DNA of 64,000 nt from the NCBI RefSeq assembly GCF_003130795.1, contig NZ_CP029353.1:1999501-2063500 (forward strand). Direction: 5' to 3'. Each line of letters opens with the position of its first letter. Position 1 is the first letter of the stretch. Of the stretch, positions 29,702 to 41,956 are shown in pieces. The notes under the pieces are model-generated. The model was not told the DNA's origin. It ran no database searches and saw only the letters and a program-made list of their open reading frames with translations. The DNA is from Azospirillum thermophilum (lineage in GTDB: Bacteria > Pseudomonadota > Alphaproteobacteria > Azospirillales > Azospirillaceae). The position numbers were made by a program, and so were the translations under genes.

Positions 29702-31133
29702 CGTTCCCGCCGGAACGCCCGACCCGGACGTGACCGGGCTGACCGCCGACAGCCGCGCGGTCAGGCCCGGTTTCGTGTTTGCGGCCCTGCCCGGCACCAG
29801 GGCGGACGGCCGCGGGTTCATCGCCGACGCGCTGTCCAGGGGGGCCGCCGCCGTGCTGGCGCCCGCCGGGACGGTGCTGCCGGCCGGCGCCGCGGCGGTG
29901 CTGGTGGAGGACGCCAACCCGCGCCTGGCCTTCGCGCGGATGGCCGCGGCCTTCCACGGCCACCGCCAGCCCGGCACCGTGGTGGCGGTCACCGGCACCA
30001 ACGGCAAGACCTCCACCGTGCAGTTCGTGCGCCAGATCTGGGAGCATATGGGCAACCGGGCGGCCAGCCTCGGCACGCTCGGCCTGATCGCGCCGGGCAT
30101 GGGCGGCTATGCCGCGATGACCACCCCCGACCCGGTGGCGCTGCACGCGCAGCTCGCCGCCGTCAGGGACGCGGGCATCGACCATCTGGCGATGGAGGCC
30201 TCCAGCCACGGGCTGGACCAGTTCCGGCTGGACGGGGTGCGGCTGGCGGCGGCCGGCTTCACCAACCTGACGCGCGACCATCTCGACTATCACGGCAGCA
30301 TGGAGGCGTACCGCGACGCCAAGGCCATGCTGTTCGACCGCGTGCTGCCGCCCGGCGGCACGGCGGTGCTGAACGCCGACAGCGATCATTTTTCCCATTA
30401 CGCCGCCATTTGTACCAACCGCGGCCACCGCGTCCTGGGGTACGGTCTGGCCGGTCGCGAGCTCCGGGTGAACGGGGTCGAGCCGCTGGCGCACGGCCAG
30501 CGCCTGGACCTGACGGTTCTGGGCCGCGATCTCACCATCGACCTGCCCCTGGCGGGCCGCTTCCAGGCGTGGAACGTGCTGTGCGCGCTCGGCCTGGTGA
30601 TCGGCTCCGGCGGCGACCGCGACGGCGCGCTGGACGCCCTTCCGCTGCTGGAGGGCGTGCAGGGACGTCTTCAGCACGTCGCCACCCATCCCAGCGGGGC
30701 GGCCGTCTATGTGGACTTCGCCCATACGCCCGACGCGCTGGAGACGGTGCTGCGGGCGTTGCGGCCACATGCCGGCCGCAATCTGGTGGTGGTGTTCGGC
30801 TGCGGCGGCGACCGCGACCGCGGCAAGCGTCCGGTGATGGGCGAACTGGCCGGCCGTCTGGCCGACCGGGCGATCGTCACCGACGACAACCCGCGGACCG
30901 AGGACCCGGCCTTCGTCCGTTCGGAGGTCCTGGCCGGGGCCCCGGACCGTCTGGAGGAGATCGGCGACCGGCGCGAGGCGATCCGCGCCGCCGTCCGCGG
31001 CCTTCGGGCGGGCGACCTTCTGGTCGTCGCCGGCAAGGGCCACGAGCAGGGACAGACCATCGGCACCGAGGTCCGGCCGTTCGACGACGCGACCGAGGCA
31101 AGGGCTGCCGTAGCGGAGGTTGGAGGAGCATGA
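29667..31133 (+). CDS. murE: UDP-MurNAc-tripeptide (meso-DAP-adding) ligase
   Basis: A 488-residue Mur ligase. ATP-binding GTNGKTST lies near residue 110 and the meso-diaminopimelate motif DNPR near 406, so it adds meso-DAP. The TTG start at 29667 is preferred because AAGGGAAG lies six to seven bases upstream and the protein then begins MRLSHLLENRA, the normal family start. It therefore overlaps ftsI by 35 bases in another frame, more than any other junction in the cluster. Confidence 0.95.
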   Translation: MRLSHLLENRADVPAGTPDPDVTGLTADSRAVRPGFVFAALPGTRADGRGFIADALSRGAAAVLAPAGTVLPAGAAAVLVEDANPRLAFARMAAAFHGHRQPGTVVAVTGTNGKTSTVQFVRQIWEHMGNRAASLGTLGLIAPGMGGYAAMTTPDPVALHAQLAAVRDAGIDHLAMEASSHGLDQFRLDGVRLAAAGFTNLTRDHLDYHGSMEAYRDAKAMLFDRVLPPGGTAVLNADSDHFSHYAAICTNRGHRVLGYGLAGRELRVNGVEPLAHGQRLDLTVLGRDLTIDLPLAGRFQAWNVLCALGLVIGSGGDRDGALDALPLLEGVQGRLQHVATHPSGAAVYVDFAHTPDALETVLRALRPHAGRNLVVVFGCGGDRDRGKRPVMGELAGRLADRAIVTDDNPRTEDPAFVRSEVLAGAPDRLEEIGDRREAIRAAVRGLRAGDLLVVAGKGHEQGQTIGTEVRPFDDATEARAAVAEVGGA

Positions 31134-32599
31134 GCGAGCAGGCGAAGCCCGTTCTTTGGACCGCCCGGGATGCGGCGGCGGCCACCAATGGCCAGGCGAC
31201 GCGCCCCTGGACCGCCACCGGCGTGTCGATCGACAGCCGGAAGGTGGCGCCGGGCGACCTGTTCGTCGCGCTGAAGGGGCCGAACTTCGACGGCCACGAC
31301 TTCGTCGCCGGGGCGCTGGAGGCCGGGGCCGCCGCCGCCATGGTGAGCGCGGTGCCGGCCGGCGTGCCGGGCGACGCGCCGCTGCTGGCGGTGGAGGACA
31401 CGCTGGCGGCGCTGGGCGACCTCGGCACCATGGGCCGGCTGCGCTGCCGGGCCCGCGTGATCGGCGTCACCGGCTCGGTCGGCAAGACCGGCACCAAGGA
31501 GGCGCTGCGCCACGTCCTGTCGGCGCAGGCGGCGACCTACGCCACCGAGGGGAGCCTGAACAACCACTGGGGCGTGCCGCTGTCGCTGGCCCGCCTGCCG
31601 GCCGACAGCGCCTACGGCGTGTTCGAGCTGGGGATGAACCACGCCGGCGAGCTGGGACCGCTGTCGCGGCTGGTGAAGCCCGACGTCGCCCTCATCACCA
31701 CGGTCGAGGCGGTCCATCTGGAGTTCTTCGACAGCGTCGAGGCCATCGCCGACGCCAAGGCCGAGATCTTCGAGGGCATGAGCCCCAACGGCATCGCCGT
31801 GCTGAACCGCGACAACCCGCATTTCGGCCGGCTGCTGGCCGCCGCGCGGACGCAGGGCCTGTCGCGCATCTGGAGCTTCGGCAGCCATGCCGACGCCGAG
31901 GCGCGGCTGGTCGACGCCTCGCTGCACGCGACCTGCAGCGCCGTCACCGCCGTCATCAAGGGCGAACGGCTGCAGTATTCGCTGGCGCTGCCCGGCCGGC
32001 ACTGGGTGATGAACAGCCTGGGCGTGCTGCTGGCGGCCAGGGCGCTGGGCGCCGACGTGGCCGCCGCGGCGCGCGCGCTGTCCTCGCTGCAGCCGGTCAA
32101 GGGCCGCGGCACGCGCAGGCGCATCCAGACCGCGCGCGGCGCCTTCACCCTGATCGACGAGAGCTACAACGCCAGCCCGGCCGCCATGGCGGCGACCTTC
32201 GAGGTGCTGGGCAAGATCGACCCCGGCGCCGGCGGGCGCCGCGTCGCCGTGCTGGGCGACATGCGGGAGCTGGGCGAGCGCGCCGACGCGCTGCATGCCG
32301 GCCTCGCCGAGCCGCTGCGCGCCGCCCATGTCGACACCGTCTACTGCTGCGGCCCGCACATGCGCGCCCTGTTCGACCGGCTGCCCGCCGCGATGCGCGG
32401 CGGCTGGAGCGAGACGAGCGCCGGGCTCGCCCCCATCGTCGCCGACGCCGTGCGCGGCGGCGACGTGGTGGTGGTCAAGGGCTCGCTCGGCAGCCGCACC
32501 GGGCTGGTCGTCGAGGCGCTCGCCGCGCTCGACACCATCCTCTCAACCCAATCGGACCCTGCTGCCCCGGCCGCCTCGGCCGCCGCGACGCGAGGCTGA
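31130..32599 (+). CDS. murF: UDP-MurNAc-tripeptide--D-Ala-D-Ala ligase
   Basis: A 489-residue Mur ligase with ATP-binding [12 protein letters not shown] near residue 114, the [10 protein letters not shown] and [10 protein letters not shown] motifs of MurF, and the [11 protein letters not shown] substrate loop. It attaches D-Ala-D-Ala, completing the pentapeptide. TGGAGGAG sits directly before the ATG, which overlaps the murE stop. Eight bases separate its stop codon from mraY. Confidence 0.96.
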   Translation: MSEQAKPVLWTARDAAAATNGQATRPWTATGVSIDSRKVAPGDLFVALKGPNFDGHDFVAGALEAGAAAAMVSAVPAGVPGDAPLLAVEDTLAALGDLGTMGRLRCRARVIGVTGSVGKTGTKEALRHVLSAQAATYATEGSLNNHWGVPLSLARLPADSAYGVFELGMNHAGELGPLSRLVKPDVALITTVEAVHLEFFDSVEAIADAKAEIFEGMSPNGIAVLNRDNPHFGRLLAAARTQGLSRIWSFGSHADAEARLVDASLHATCSAVTAVIKGERLQYSLALPGRHWVMNSLGVLLAARALGADVAAAARALSSLQPVKGRGTRRRIQTARGAFTLIDESYNASPAAMAATFEVLGKIDPGAGGRRVAVLGDMRELGERADALHAGLAEPLRAAHVDTVYCCGPHMRALFDRLPAAMRGGWSETSAGLAPIVADAVRGGDVVVVKGSLGSRTGLVVEALAALDTILSTQSDPAAPAASAAATRG

Positions 32600-32606
32600 C
32601 GCCGGA

Positions 32607-33692
32607 ATGCTCTACAACCTCCTCTTCCCCCTCGCTGACGTCTTCAGCCCGTTCAACCTGTTCCGGTACCTGACCTTCCGGACCGGCGGGGCGGTGCTGA
32701 CCTCGCTGGTCATCAGCTTCCTGTTCTTCCCGCGCCTGATCGCGTGGCTGAAGTACAAGCAGGGCGAAGGGCAGCCCATCCGCAGCGACGGGCCGGAGTC
32801 CCATTTCAAGAAGAAGGGCACGCCCACCATGGGCGGCCTGATGATCCTGATCGCCGTGACGGTCAGCACCGTCCTGTGGGCGGACGTCACCAACGCCTAT
32901 ATCTGGATCGTGCTGATGGTCACCATCGGCTATGGCCTGATCGGCTTCGGCGACGATTTCCTGAAGCTGACCAAGCGCAACACCAAGGGGCTGTCGGGCC
33001 GCTTCCGCCTGGGCTGGGAGATCGCCATCGGCGTCGTCGCCTCGGCGGCCATCATGTGGGTGTCGGCCCCGCCGCTGTCGGGCGGCGTCGCGGTGCCCTT
33101 CGTGAAGGACTTCCTGGTCCAGCTCTCCTGGTTCTTCATCCCGTTCGGCGCCTTCATCATGGTCGGCGCCTCCAACGCGGTGAACCTGACCGACGGGCTG
33201 GACGGGCTCGCCATCGTGCCGACGATGATCGCGGCGGGCTGCTTCGGCCTGATCGCCTATCTGACCGGCAACGCGATCTTCGCCAACTACCTGCAGATCC
33301 ACCATGTGCCCGGCGCGGGTGAGCTGACCGTGATTTGCGGAGCGCTGGTAGGTGCGGGACTCGGATTCCTCTGGTACAACGCGCCCCCCGCCATGGTCTT
33401 CATGGGCGACACGGGCTCGCTCTCGCTGGGCGGAGCCTTGGGCGCCATCAGCGTGGTCACCAAGCACGAGATCGTGCTGGCGATCATCGGCGGGCTGTTC
33501 GTGTTGGAAACGGTATCGGTCATCGTGCAGGTCGCGTCGTTCAAGCTCACGGGCAAGCGGGTCTTCCGCATGGCCCCGCTGCACCATCATTTCGAGAAGA
33601 AGGGCTGGGCGGAGCCGACGGTGGTGATCCGCTTCTGGATCATCGCCTCGATCCTGGCGCTGGTCGGCCTTTCCACCCTCAAGCTGCGGTGA
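32607..33692 (+). CDS. mraY: Phospho-MurNAc-pentapeptide translocase
   Basis: A 361-residue polytopic enzyme that makes lipid I from UDP-MurNAc-pentapeptide and undecaprenyl phosphate. The signatures [30 protein letters not shown] and [12 protein letters not shown] with [12 protein letters not shown] are all intact, including the catalytic Asp pair. Length and roughly ten spans match the family. Confidence 0.97.
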   Translation: MLYNLLFPLADVFSPFNLFRYLTFRTGGAVLTSLVISFLFFPRLIAWLKYKQGEGQPIRSDGPESHFKKKGTPTMGGLMILIAVTVSTVLWADVTNAYIWIVLMVTIGYGLIGFGDDFLKLTKRNTKGLSGRFRLGWEIAIGVVASAAIMWVSAPPLSGGVAVPFVKDFLVQLSWFFIPFGAFIMVGASNAVNLTDGLDGLAIVPTMIAAGCFGLIAYLTGNAIFANYLQIHHVPGAGELTVICGALVGAGLGFLWYNAPPAMVFMGDTGSLSLGGALGAISVVTKHEIVLAIIGGLFVLETVSVIVQVASFKLTGKRVFRMAPLHHHFEKKGWAEPTVVIRFWIIASILALVGLSTLKLR

Positions 33693-33702
33693 GGGACCGG
33701 CG

Positions 33703-35097
33703 ATGATCGACCTCTTCTACATGCAGGAGCTTCCGGTCGCGGTGATGGGCCTCGGCAAGTCCGGGCTCGCCACCGCCGACGCGCTGCGGCGCAGCGGCGC
33801 CGAGGTGCGGGTGTGGGACGACAACCCCGCCTCGCGCGAGCAGGCCGCGGAAGCCGGCTACCAGGTCGTCGACTTCGCCACCGCCGATCTGTCGGACCTG
33901 ACCACCATGGTGTGGTCGCCCGGCATCCCCCACACCTTCCCCAAGCCGCACCCGGTCGCCGAGCGGGCGCGCAAGGCCGGGCTGGAGCTGGTCTGCGACA
34001 TCGAGCTGCTGGCGCGGGCCGAGCGCGAGGCCGCCTTCATCGGCATCACCGGCACCAACGGCAAGTCCACCACGACGACGCTGGTCGGCCACATCATGGA
34101 CAAGGCCGGCCGCCGCGTCGCGGTCGGCGGCAACCTCGGCACGCCGGTGCTGACCTTCCCGCCGATGCCGGCCGGCGGCACCTATGTGCTGGAGATGTCG
34201 AGCTACCAGCTGGAGCTGACCTTCTCCATCACCTTCGACGTCGCGGTGCTGCTGAACATCACGCCCGACCACCTCGCCCGCCACGGCGGGATGGAGGGCT
34301 ACGTCGCCGCCAAGAGGCTGATCTTCCACCGCCAGACCTGGCCGCGCACCGCGGTGATCGGGGTGGACGACGAGCATTGCCGGGCGATCCACGCCCGGCT
34401 GGCCGCCGCCGGCGACCAGCGCATCTGGCCGGTCTCCGCCCTGGGCCGGGTCGAGGGCGGCGTCTATGCCGAGGACGGCTGGCTGGTCGACGACACCGAG
34501 GGCGCGGCCGAGCGCGTGGCGGAGCTGTCGCGCTTCCCGGCGCTGCTCGGCACCCACAACTGGCAGAACGCCGCGGCGGCCTATGCCGCCTGCAAGGCGG
34601 CCGGCGTGCCGGCGGCGGCGATCGTCGCGGCGATGGCGACCTTCCCCGGCCTCGCCCACCGGCAGCAGCTCGTCGCGACCATCGACGGGGTCCGATTCGT
34701 CAACGACAGCAAGGCGACCAACGCCGACGCGGCCGAAAAGGCGCTGGCGACCTTCGACCCGATCTACTGGATCCTCGGCGGACAGGCCAAGGAGACCGGG
34801 CTCAACGGCCTGGAATCCTACATGAATCGCGTCCGCCACGCCTTCCTGATCGGCGAGGCGTCGGACCGCTTCGCCATATGGCTTGATGAAAACGGGGTAG
34901 CCTATACAAGATGTGGCACCCTCGATGTTGCGACGGCGAAGGCGGCGGCGCTCGCCCGGCGGGAGTCCCTGCCCGGCGCCTGCGTCCTGCTGTCCCCGGC
35001 CTGCGCCTCGTGGGACCAGTTCGCGAATTTCGAGAAGCGCGGTGAGGCGTTCGTGGCCAGCGTGAAGTCTCTGACGGAGGGGGGTGCGGCCCGATGA
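33703..35097 (+). CDS. murD: UDP-MurNAc-L-Ala--D-Glu ligase
   Basis: A 464-residue Mur ligase that adds D-glutamate. Visible are the N-terminal Rossmann start VAVMGLGKSGLATADAL, ATP-binding GTNGKSTTT near residue 117, SSYQLE, and the C-terminal FVNDSKATN. Ten bases separate it from mraY, and it is coupled to ftsW by ATGA. Confidence 0.96.
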   Translation: MIDLFYMQELPVAVMGLGKSGLATADALRRSGAEVRVWDDNPASREQAAEAGYQVVDFATADLSDLTTMVWSPGIPHTFPKPHPVAERARKAGLELVCDIELLARAEREAAFIGITGTNGKSTTTTLVGHIMDKAGRRVAVGGNLGTPVLTFPPMPAGGTYVLEMSSYQLELTFSITFDVAVLLNITPDHLARHGGMEGYVAAKRLIFHRQTWPRTAVIGVDDEHCRAIHARLAAAGDQRIWPVSALGRVEGGVYAEDGWLVDDTEGAAERVAELSRFPALLGTHNWQNAAAAYAACKAAGVPAAAIVAAMATFPGLAHRQQLVATIDGVRFVNDSKATNADAAEKALATFDPIYWILGGQAKETGLNGLESYMNRVRHAFLIGEASDRFAIWLDENGVAYTRCGTLDVATAKAAALARRESLPGACVLLSPACASWDQFANFEKRGEAFVASVKSLTEGGAAR

Positions 35098-36214
35098 TCA
35101 GCTTCGACCGCACGGACCAATCCGTCTTCGGCCGCTGGTGGTGGACCGTCGACCGCTGGCAGCTCGGCGCGCTGGCGGTGCTGATGTTCGTCGGCACCGT
35201 CCTGATCACCGCGGCCAGCCCGCCGGTGGCCGAGCGCATCGGCATCCAGGACACCTTCTACTTCGTCGAACGCCACCTGATGATGCTGGTGCCGACCGTC
35301 CTGCTGATGGGGGCGGTGTCGATGCTGAGCCCGCGCGGCGTGCGGCGGGTGGCCCTGGCGGTCTTCCTGATCGCGCTGGCGCTGGTCTACGCCACGCTGG
35401 TGGTCGGGGTGGAGATCAAGGGCGCCCGGCGCTGGATCCATGTGCCGGGCCTGTCGATCCAGCCGTCGGAGTTCGTCAAGCCGGCCTTCGCCGTGGTGGC
35501 GGCATGGCTGTTCTCGCTGTCGCGCACCAACCCCGGCTTCCCCGGCGCCATCGTCTCGACCGTGCTGTTCGGCGTGACGCTGGCCGGGCTGATCCTGCAG
35601 CCCGACCTGGGCATGACCTTCGTCGTCGCCGCGGTGTGGTTCGCGCAGTTCTTCCTGGCCGGGCTGAACATCGTGCTGGTGATGGGCTCGGCGGGCTCGG
35701 CCTCGCCGGGCTGGTCGGCGCCTATTTCACGCTGCCGCACGTCCACAGCCGCATCAACCGCTTCCTCGACCCCTCGGCGGGCGACAACTACCAGGTCAAC
35801 CGCTCGATGGAGGCCTTCGCCAACGGCGGGCTGCTCGGCACCGGGCCGGGCCAGGGGACGGTGAAGTTCTCGCTGCCCGACAGCCATGCCGACTTCATCT
35901 TCGCGGTGGCCGGCGAGGAGATGGGGCTGATCTTCTGCGTCGCCGTGGTGGTCCTGTTCGCCTTCATCGTGCTGCGCGGCTTCGCCCGGGTCTTCAACGA
36001 CAACAACTACTTCGTCGTGCTGGCGACGGCCGGGCTGCTGATCCAGTTCGGCCTGCAGGCGGCGATCAACATGGGATCGTCGCTGCACCTGATGCCGACC
36101 AAGGGCATGACGCTGCCCTTCATCTCCTATGGCGGTTCGTCGCTGCTGGCGCTGGGCTTCGGCATGGGGATGGTGCTGGCCCTGACGCGCAAGCGCTTCG
36201 GGCCGGCCGAGTGA
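35094..36214 (+). CDS. ftsW: Septal peptidoglycan polymerase FtsW, frame broken once
   Basis: Read through one frame change this gives ~373 residues of a SEDS glycosyltransferase that polymerises lipid II at the septum. The first ~197 residues (to NIVLVMG) include GARRWIHVPGLSIQPSEFVKP split by one span and the catalytic-region QPDLGMTF. After the GGG at 35684-35686 the frame moves to LGGLGLAGLVGAYFTLPHV and continues with NGGLLGTGPGQG and a normal C-terminus LPFISYGGSSLLALG. One missing G explains the break. Because FtsW is essential, an error is far likelier than inactivation. Confidence 0.93.
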
Positions 36215-36240
36215 GGACGAGAGGACCGGAGCGGACGATC

Positions 36241-37413
36241 ATGAACGCCGGAAGCGCCAAGACCATCATCCTCGCCGCGGGCGGCACCGGGGGGCATTTC
36301 TTCCCCGCCGAGGCGCTGGCGCGCGAGCTGCTGGCCCGCGGCCGGACGGTCACGCTGGTCACCGACCGCCGCGGACAGGCCTTCGGCGACGGCCTGCCGG
36401 AGGTGCCGGTCCACCGCATCCGCGCCGCCTCGCCGGCCGGCGGCATCGCGGGCAAGCTGAAGGGCGGGCTGCAGCTCCTGCTCGGCATCCTGGAGGCGCG
36501 CGCGCTGCTGCGCCGGCTCGACCCGGCGGCGGTGGTGGGCTTCGGCGGCTATCCCTCCGTCCCCACCGTCTTCGCGGCGGGGCAGGCCCGGCTGCCGGTG
36601 CTGCTGCACGAGCAGAACGCCGTGCTCGGCCGCGCCAACCGCATGCTGATGCAGAGCGCCCGGCGCCTCGCCACCGCCTTCGCCGAGGTGGCGGCGGTCG
36701 GGCAGAAGGACCGCGCCAAGATCGTCCGCACCGGCAACCCGGTCCGCCCGGCCGTCGCCGCCCGGCGCGACACGCCGTACGAGGTGCCGGCGGCCGACGG
36801 CCCGCTGCGCATCCTGGTGATGGGCGGCAGCCAGGGCGCCCGCGTCTTCTCCGAGGTGATGCCGCAGGCGCTGGCCCTGCTGCCGGCGGAGCTGCGCGCC
36901 CGCATCCACCTGTCGCAGCAGTGCCGGCCGGAGGATCTGGAGGCGGCGCGAGCCGCGCTGTCCGCCCTCGGCCTCGGCGGGCTCGACCTGCAGAGCTTCT
37001 TCCGCGACGTGCCGGAGCGGCTGGCCGCCTGCCATCTGGCGGTGACGCGGGCCGGCGCCTCCACCATCGCCGAGCTGACCTGCATCGGCCGGCCGGCGGT
37101 GCTGGTGCCCTACCCGCACGCCACCGACGACCACCAGACCGCCAATGCCCGGCAGCTCGCCGCGGCGGGCGCCGCCTGGCTGGTGCCGCAGCCCGACTTC
37201 ACGCCGCAGGCGCTGGCCGCCCAGCTCGCCGGCCTGCTGTCCGACGCCCCGGCGCTGGCCCGCGCCGCCGCCGCCGCGCGGGGCTGGGGCACCGACGCCG
37301 CGGCGGCCAACCTCGCCGACGCCGTGCTGGCGATGCTGGGCGACGGACATGCGGCGAACGGACCGGCCCGGACCGACAGGACGAAGACCGATTCCAGGGA
37401 GGCCGCGGAATGA
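36241..37413 (+). CDS. murG: UDP-GlcNAc--lipid I N-acetylglucosaminyltransferase
   Basis: A 390-residue GT28 enzyme that converts lipid I to lipid II at the inner membrane face. The motifs AAGGTGGHFFPA, GFGGYPSVP, LHEQNAVLG, MGGSQGARVFSE and the C-terminal TRAGASTIAEL are clear. ATG 36241 gives the usual N-terminus; a GTG at 36211 overlapping the ftsW stop would add ten residues. The stop overlaps the ATG of a small unassigned ORF. Confidence 0.96.
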   Translation: MNAGSAKTIILAAGGTGGHFFPAEALARELLARGRTVTLVTDRRGQAFGDGLPEVPVHRIRAASPAGGIAGKLKGGLQLLLGILEARALLRRLDPAAVVGFGGYPSVPTVFAAGQARLPVLLHEQNAVLGRANRMLMQSARRLATAFAEVAAVGQKDRAKIVRTGNPVRPAVAARRDTPYEVPAADGPLRILVMGGSQGARVFSEVMPQALALLPAELRARIHLSQQCRPEDLEAARAALSALGLGGLDLQSFFRDVPERLAACHLAVTRAGASTIAELTCIGRPAVLVPYPHATDDHQTANARQLAAAGAAWLVPQPDFTPQALAAQLAGLLSDAPALARAAAAARGWGTDAAAANLADAVLAMLGDGHAANGPARTDRTKTDSREAAE

Positions 37414-37664
37414 TTCCAAAGGGTTCGCGCTCCGTCGTCCGACGCGCCTCGCGGCCGCTGCGGGACTGGCCGTCGGACATGACCCGGACCGAGGGGGCGT
37501 GGTACAACCGCCCCCATTGCCCGCTCCTGCCCCGCGAGGTCGCCGAGAACTGCTTCCTGCGCGACCGGCTGACCTTCGTCACCGGGGCCACCCCCCTCCC
37601 CGCCGTCCTGTCCGAGACGGCCGTGGACGCCACCCTTCGCCTGATGCTCCGCCGCGGAAAGTAA
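37410..37664 (+). CDS. 84-residue protein of unknown function inside the dcw cluster
   Basis: This ORF sits between murG and murC. Its ATG overlaps the murG TGA (ATGA) and its TAA lies seven bases before murC. Third codon positions are almost all G/C, as in real genes here. The product has a basic Arg-rich first third, then [20 protein letters not shown] and [14 protein letters not shown], two Cys, and a short C-terminal helix. There is no signal or TM segment. It matches no dcw protein I know. It could be a lineage-specific division or wall factor, or a translated spacer. Confidence 0.6.
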   Translation: MIPKGSRSVVRRASRPLRDWPSDMTRTEGAWYNRPHCPLLPREVAENCFLRDRLTFVTGATPLPAVLSETAVDATLRLMLRRGK

Positions 37665-37671
37665 TCCAGAC

Positions 37672-39089
<1,418 letters not shown>

Positions 39090-39093
<4 letters not shown>

Positions 39094-40040
39094 CGGCGGC
39101 TCGCGACATGACGGGCACCCCTCACCTGATCGGGCGGATGCCGCCCTGCCGGGGCCGGCTGACCGCCGACGCGCCGCTGGCGCAGGTCACCTGGTTCCGC
39201 GTCGGCGGGCCGGCCGAGGTGCTGTTCCGCCCGGCCGACGCCGACGACCTCGCCGAATTCCTGGCGGCGCTGCCGGCGGACGTGCCGGTGACCGTGATCG
39301 GCGTCGCCTCCAACCTGCTGGTGCGCGACGGCGGCATCCCCGGCGTGACCATCCGGCTCGGCCGCGGCTTCACCGACATCGCGGCGGAGGGGATGCGGCT
39401 GACGGTCGGGGCGGCGGCGCTGGACGTCCATGTGGCGACGGTGGCGCGCGACGCCGGCATCGCCGGGCTGGAGTTCCTCTCCGGCATCCCCGGCACCATC
39501 GGCGGCGCCCTGCGCATGAACGGCGGCGCCTACGGGCGCGAGCTGGCGGACGTCTTCGTCTCGGCCGCCGCGGTCGGCCGCCGCGGCGAGCGGCTGGCGT
39601 TCGACGCCGACGGCATGGGCTTCACCTACCGCCACAGCGCCGCCCCGGCCGACTGCATCTTCACCGGCGCCGTGCTGCAGGGGCATCAGGGCCAGGCGCT
39701 GGAGATCGCCCGGCGGATGACGGAGATCGCCGACAAGCGCGCCGACAGCCAGCCGGTCCGCTCGCGCACCGGCGGCTCCACCTTCAAGAACCCCGAGGGC
39801 CACAAGGCGTGGGAGCTGATCGACAGGGCCGGCTGCCGCGGCCTGACGATCGGCGGCGCCCAGGTGTCCGAGAAGCACTGCAACTTCCTGATCAACACCG
39901 GCACCGCCACCGCCGACGACCTGGAGCGGCTGGGCGAGGAGGTGCGCCGCCGGGTGTTCGGGATGTCCGGCGTCACGCTGGAGTGGGAGATCAAGCGCGT
40001 CGGCGTGCCCGCGTCGGCGAAGCGGGAGGACGCGCCGTGA
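39090..40040 (+). CDS. murB: UDP-N-acetylenolpyruvoylglucosamine reductase
   Basis: A 316-residue FAD enzyme that produces UDP-MurNAc. [14 protein letters not shown], the FAD-binding [31 protein letters not shown] and the Ser-containing [10 protein letters not shown] place it with type II MurB proteins. It overlaps murC at its start and ddl at its stop (GTGA). Confidence 0.96.
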
Positions 40041-40981
40041 CCGAGGCCCTGTTCAAGCACAAGAAGCATGTCGCCGTCCTGATGGGCGGCTGGTCGGCCG
40101 AGCGCGAGGTGTCGCTGGTCAGCGGCGCCGGCGTCGCCAAGGCGCTGGAGGACGAAGGCTACCGCGTCACCGCGGTGGACGTTCAGCGCGACCTCGGCGG
40201 GCTGATGCAGGCGCTGACCAGCCCGCGCCCCGACGTGGTGTTCAACGCGCTGCACGGGCGCGGCGGCGAGGACGGCACCATCCAGGGCGTGCTGGAGTTC
40301 CTCGGGCTGCCCTACACCCATTCCGGCGTCCAGGCCGCCGCCATCGCCATGGACAAGGCGATGACCAAGCGCGTGCTGGAGACGGCGGGCATCCGCTCGC
40401 CCAAGGGGGTCGTGCTGACCCGCGCGGCGTTCGAGGGCGCCGGCCACCCGATGGCCGCCCCCTACATCGTCAAGCCGGTGGACGAGGGATCGACCGTCGG
40501 GGTGACGCTGGTGCGCGAGGGGCAGAACAGCCCGATCGGCGATGCCTGGACCTTCGGCGACCGCGTGCTGGTCGAGGAGTTCATCCCCGGCCGCGAGCTG
40601 ACCGTCGGCGTCATGGGCGACCGCGCCCTGGCGGTGACCGAGATCGTCTTCCAGGCGCAGGTCTACGACTACACCGCGAAGTACAGCGCCGGCCACGCCG
40701 TCCACACCGTCCCCGCCGCCATCCCCGGCGAGGTCGCCGAGGAGGCGAAGCGGCTGGCGGTGCTGGCGCACCAGACGCTGGGCTGCCGCGGCGTCTCGCG
40801 CAGCGACTTCCGCTGGGACGACAGCAAGCCGGGAACGACCGGCCTCTATTTCCTCGAAATCAACAACCAGCCGGGAATGACGCCCCTGTCGCTGGTGCCC
40901 GAACAGGCCGCGCATGTGGGGATCTCCTACGGCGCCCTGGTCGGCTGGCTCGTGGAGAATGCCGGATGTCAGCTCGCCTGA
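40037..40981 (+). CDS. ddl: D-alanine--D-alanine ligase
   Basis: A 314-residue ATP-grasp enzyme. [34 protein letters not shown], the ATP-binding [11 protein letters not shown] and the metal-binding [17 protein letters not shown] identify Ddl, supplier of the MurF substrate. GTG start at 40037. The last 16 bases overlap ftsQ. Confidence 0.96.
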   Translation: MTEALFKHKKHVAVLMGGWSAEREVSLVSGAGVAKALEDEGYRVTAVDVQRDLGGLMQALTSPRPDVVFNALHGRGGEDGTIQGVLEFLGLPYTHSGVQAAAIAMDKAMTKRVLETAGIRSPKGVVLTRAAFEGAGHPMAAPYIVKPVDEGSTVGVTLVREGQNSPIGDAWTFGDRVLVEEFIPGRELTVGVMGDRALAVTEIVFQAQVYDYTAKYSAGHAVHTVPAAIPGEVAEEAKRLAVLAHQTLGCRGVSRSDFRWDDSKPGTTGLYFLEINNQPGMTPLSLVPEQAAHVGISYGALVGWLVENAGCQLA

Positions 40982-41925
40982 TGCCTTCGCTCGACCTGCG
41001 CGCAACCGCCGCCGCCGCCCGCCCGCGCGACGAGGCGCCGCGCCCGCCGCGCGCCATGGCGCAGTCGGCGCAGAAGGGCAACCGCCGGCGCGCCTGGCCG
41101 CGCTGGACGCGCCCCGCCCTGCGCACGGCGCTGGTGATGCTGCCGGTGGCGGGGCTGCTGGCCTTCGCCGGGTCCGCCTGGAAGCGCGGCACGGTGGCGG
41201 AGACCGTGGCGGCGATGCAGGACAGCCTGATCCGCCTGACCGCCGCCGCCGGATTCTCGGTGGACGAGATCATGGTGGCCGGCCGCACGGAGACCGAACC
41301 CGAGGCGGTGCTGGCGGCGCTGGGCGTGCAGCGCGGCGACCCGATCCTGGCGATCGGCCTGACCGAGGCCAAGGAGCGGCTGGAGCAGCTTCCCTGGGTG
41401 TCGGCGGTGTCGGTCGAGCGGCGGCTGCCCGGCATCCTCTATGTCCGCCTGTCCGAGCGCCAGCCGATGGCCATCTGGCAGCACGACCGCAAGTTCACCG
41501 TGATCGACCGCGAGGGCCGGCCGCTGGCCGACGCCGTGGAGCTGGCCCGCCGCGGCAACAAGCGCATCGACACGCTGCCGCAGGTGATCGGCGCCAACGC
41601 CCCGAACCAGGTGCGCAGCCTGCTGGCGGCGCTGGAGCGGGTGCCGGCGCTGAAGCCGCGCGTCACCTCGGCGAGCTGGATCAGCGACCGCCGCTGGAAC
41701 CTGCAGCTCGACAACGGCGTGACGATCAAGCTGCCGGAGGGGCCGGGCATGGTGACGGCGCTGCGCCAGCTCGCCGAGCTGGACGCCAGCGGCAAGGTGC
41801 TGGACCGCGACATCGTCGCCATTGACCTGCGCCAGCCGGATCGGGCGGTGTTGCAGACGTCGGCCACCGCCCAGCTTCCGGGCTGGGAGGACGACAGCAA
41901 GAAGAAGCCGGGCAAGAAGACGTGA
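40966..41925 (+). CDS. ftsQ: Cell division protein FtsQ
   Basis: A 319-residue bitopic protein: a basic, Pro/Arg-rich cytoplasmic N-terminus of about 55 residues, one TM (LVMLPVAGLLAFAGSAW), a POTRA domain starting FSVDEIMVAGRTET, then the FtsQ beta domain (LPWVSAVSVERRLPGILYV; ERQPMAIWQH). It links the early and late divisome through FtsB/FtsL. The C-terminus ends in a Lys-rich tail. Confidence 0.94.
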   Translation: MSARLMPSLDLRATAAAARPRDEAPRPPRAMAQSAQKGNRRRAWPRWTRPALRTALVMLPVAGLLAFAGSAWKRGTVAETVAAMQDSLIRLTAAAGFSVDEIMVAGRTETEPEAVLAALGVQRGDPILAIGLTEAKERLEQLPWVSAVSVERRLPGILYVRLSERQPMAIWQHDRKFTVIDREGRPLADAVELARRGNKRIDTLPQVIGANAPNQVRSLLAALERVPALKPRVTSASWISDRRWNLQLDNGVTIKLPEGPGMVTALRQLAELDASGKVLDRDIVAIDLRQPDRAVLQTSATAQLPGWEDDSKKKPGKKT

Positions 41926-41956
41926 GCGGACCGCGCAAGGGAACGAAAGCCTGGGC

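Noticed and set aside
35690..35864. A naturally truncated FtsW
   Set aside because: The next frame continues the family sequence exactly from the break, and FtsW is essential; a missing G explains everything.
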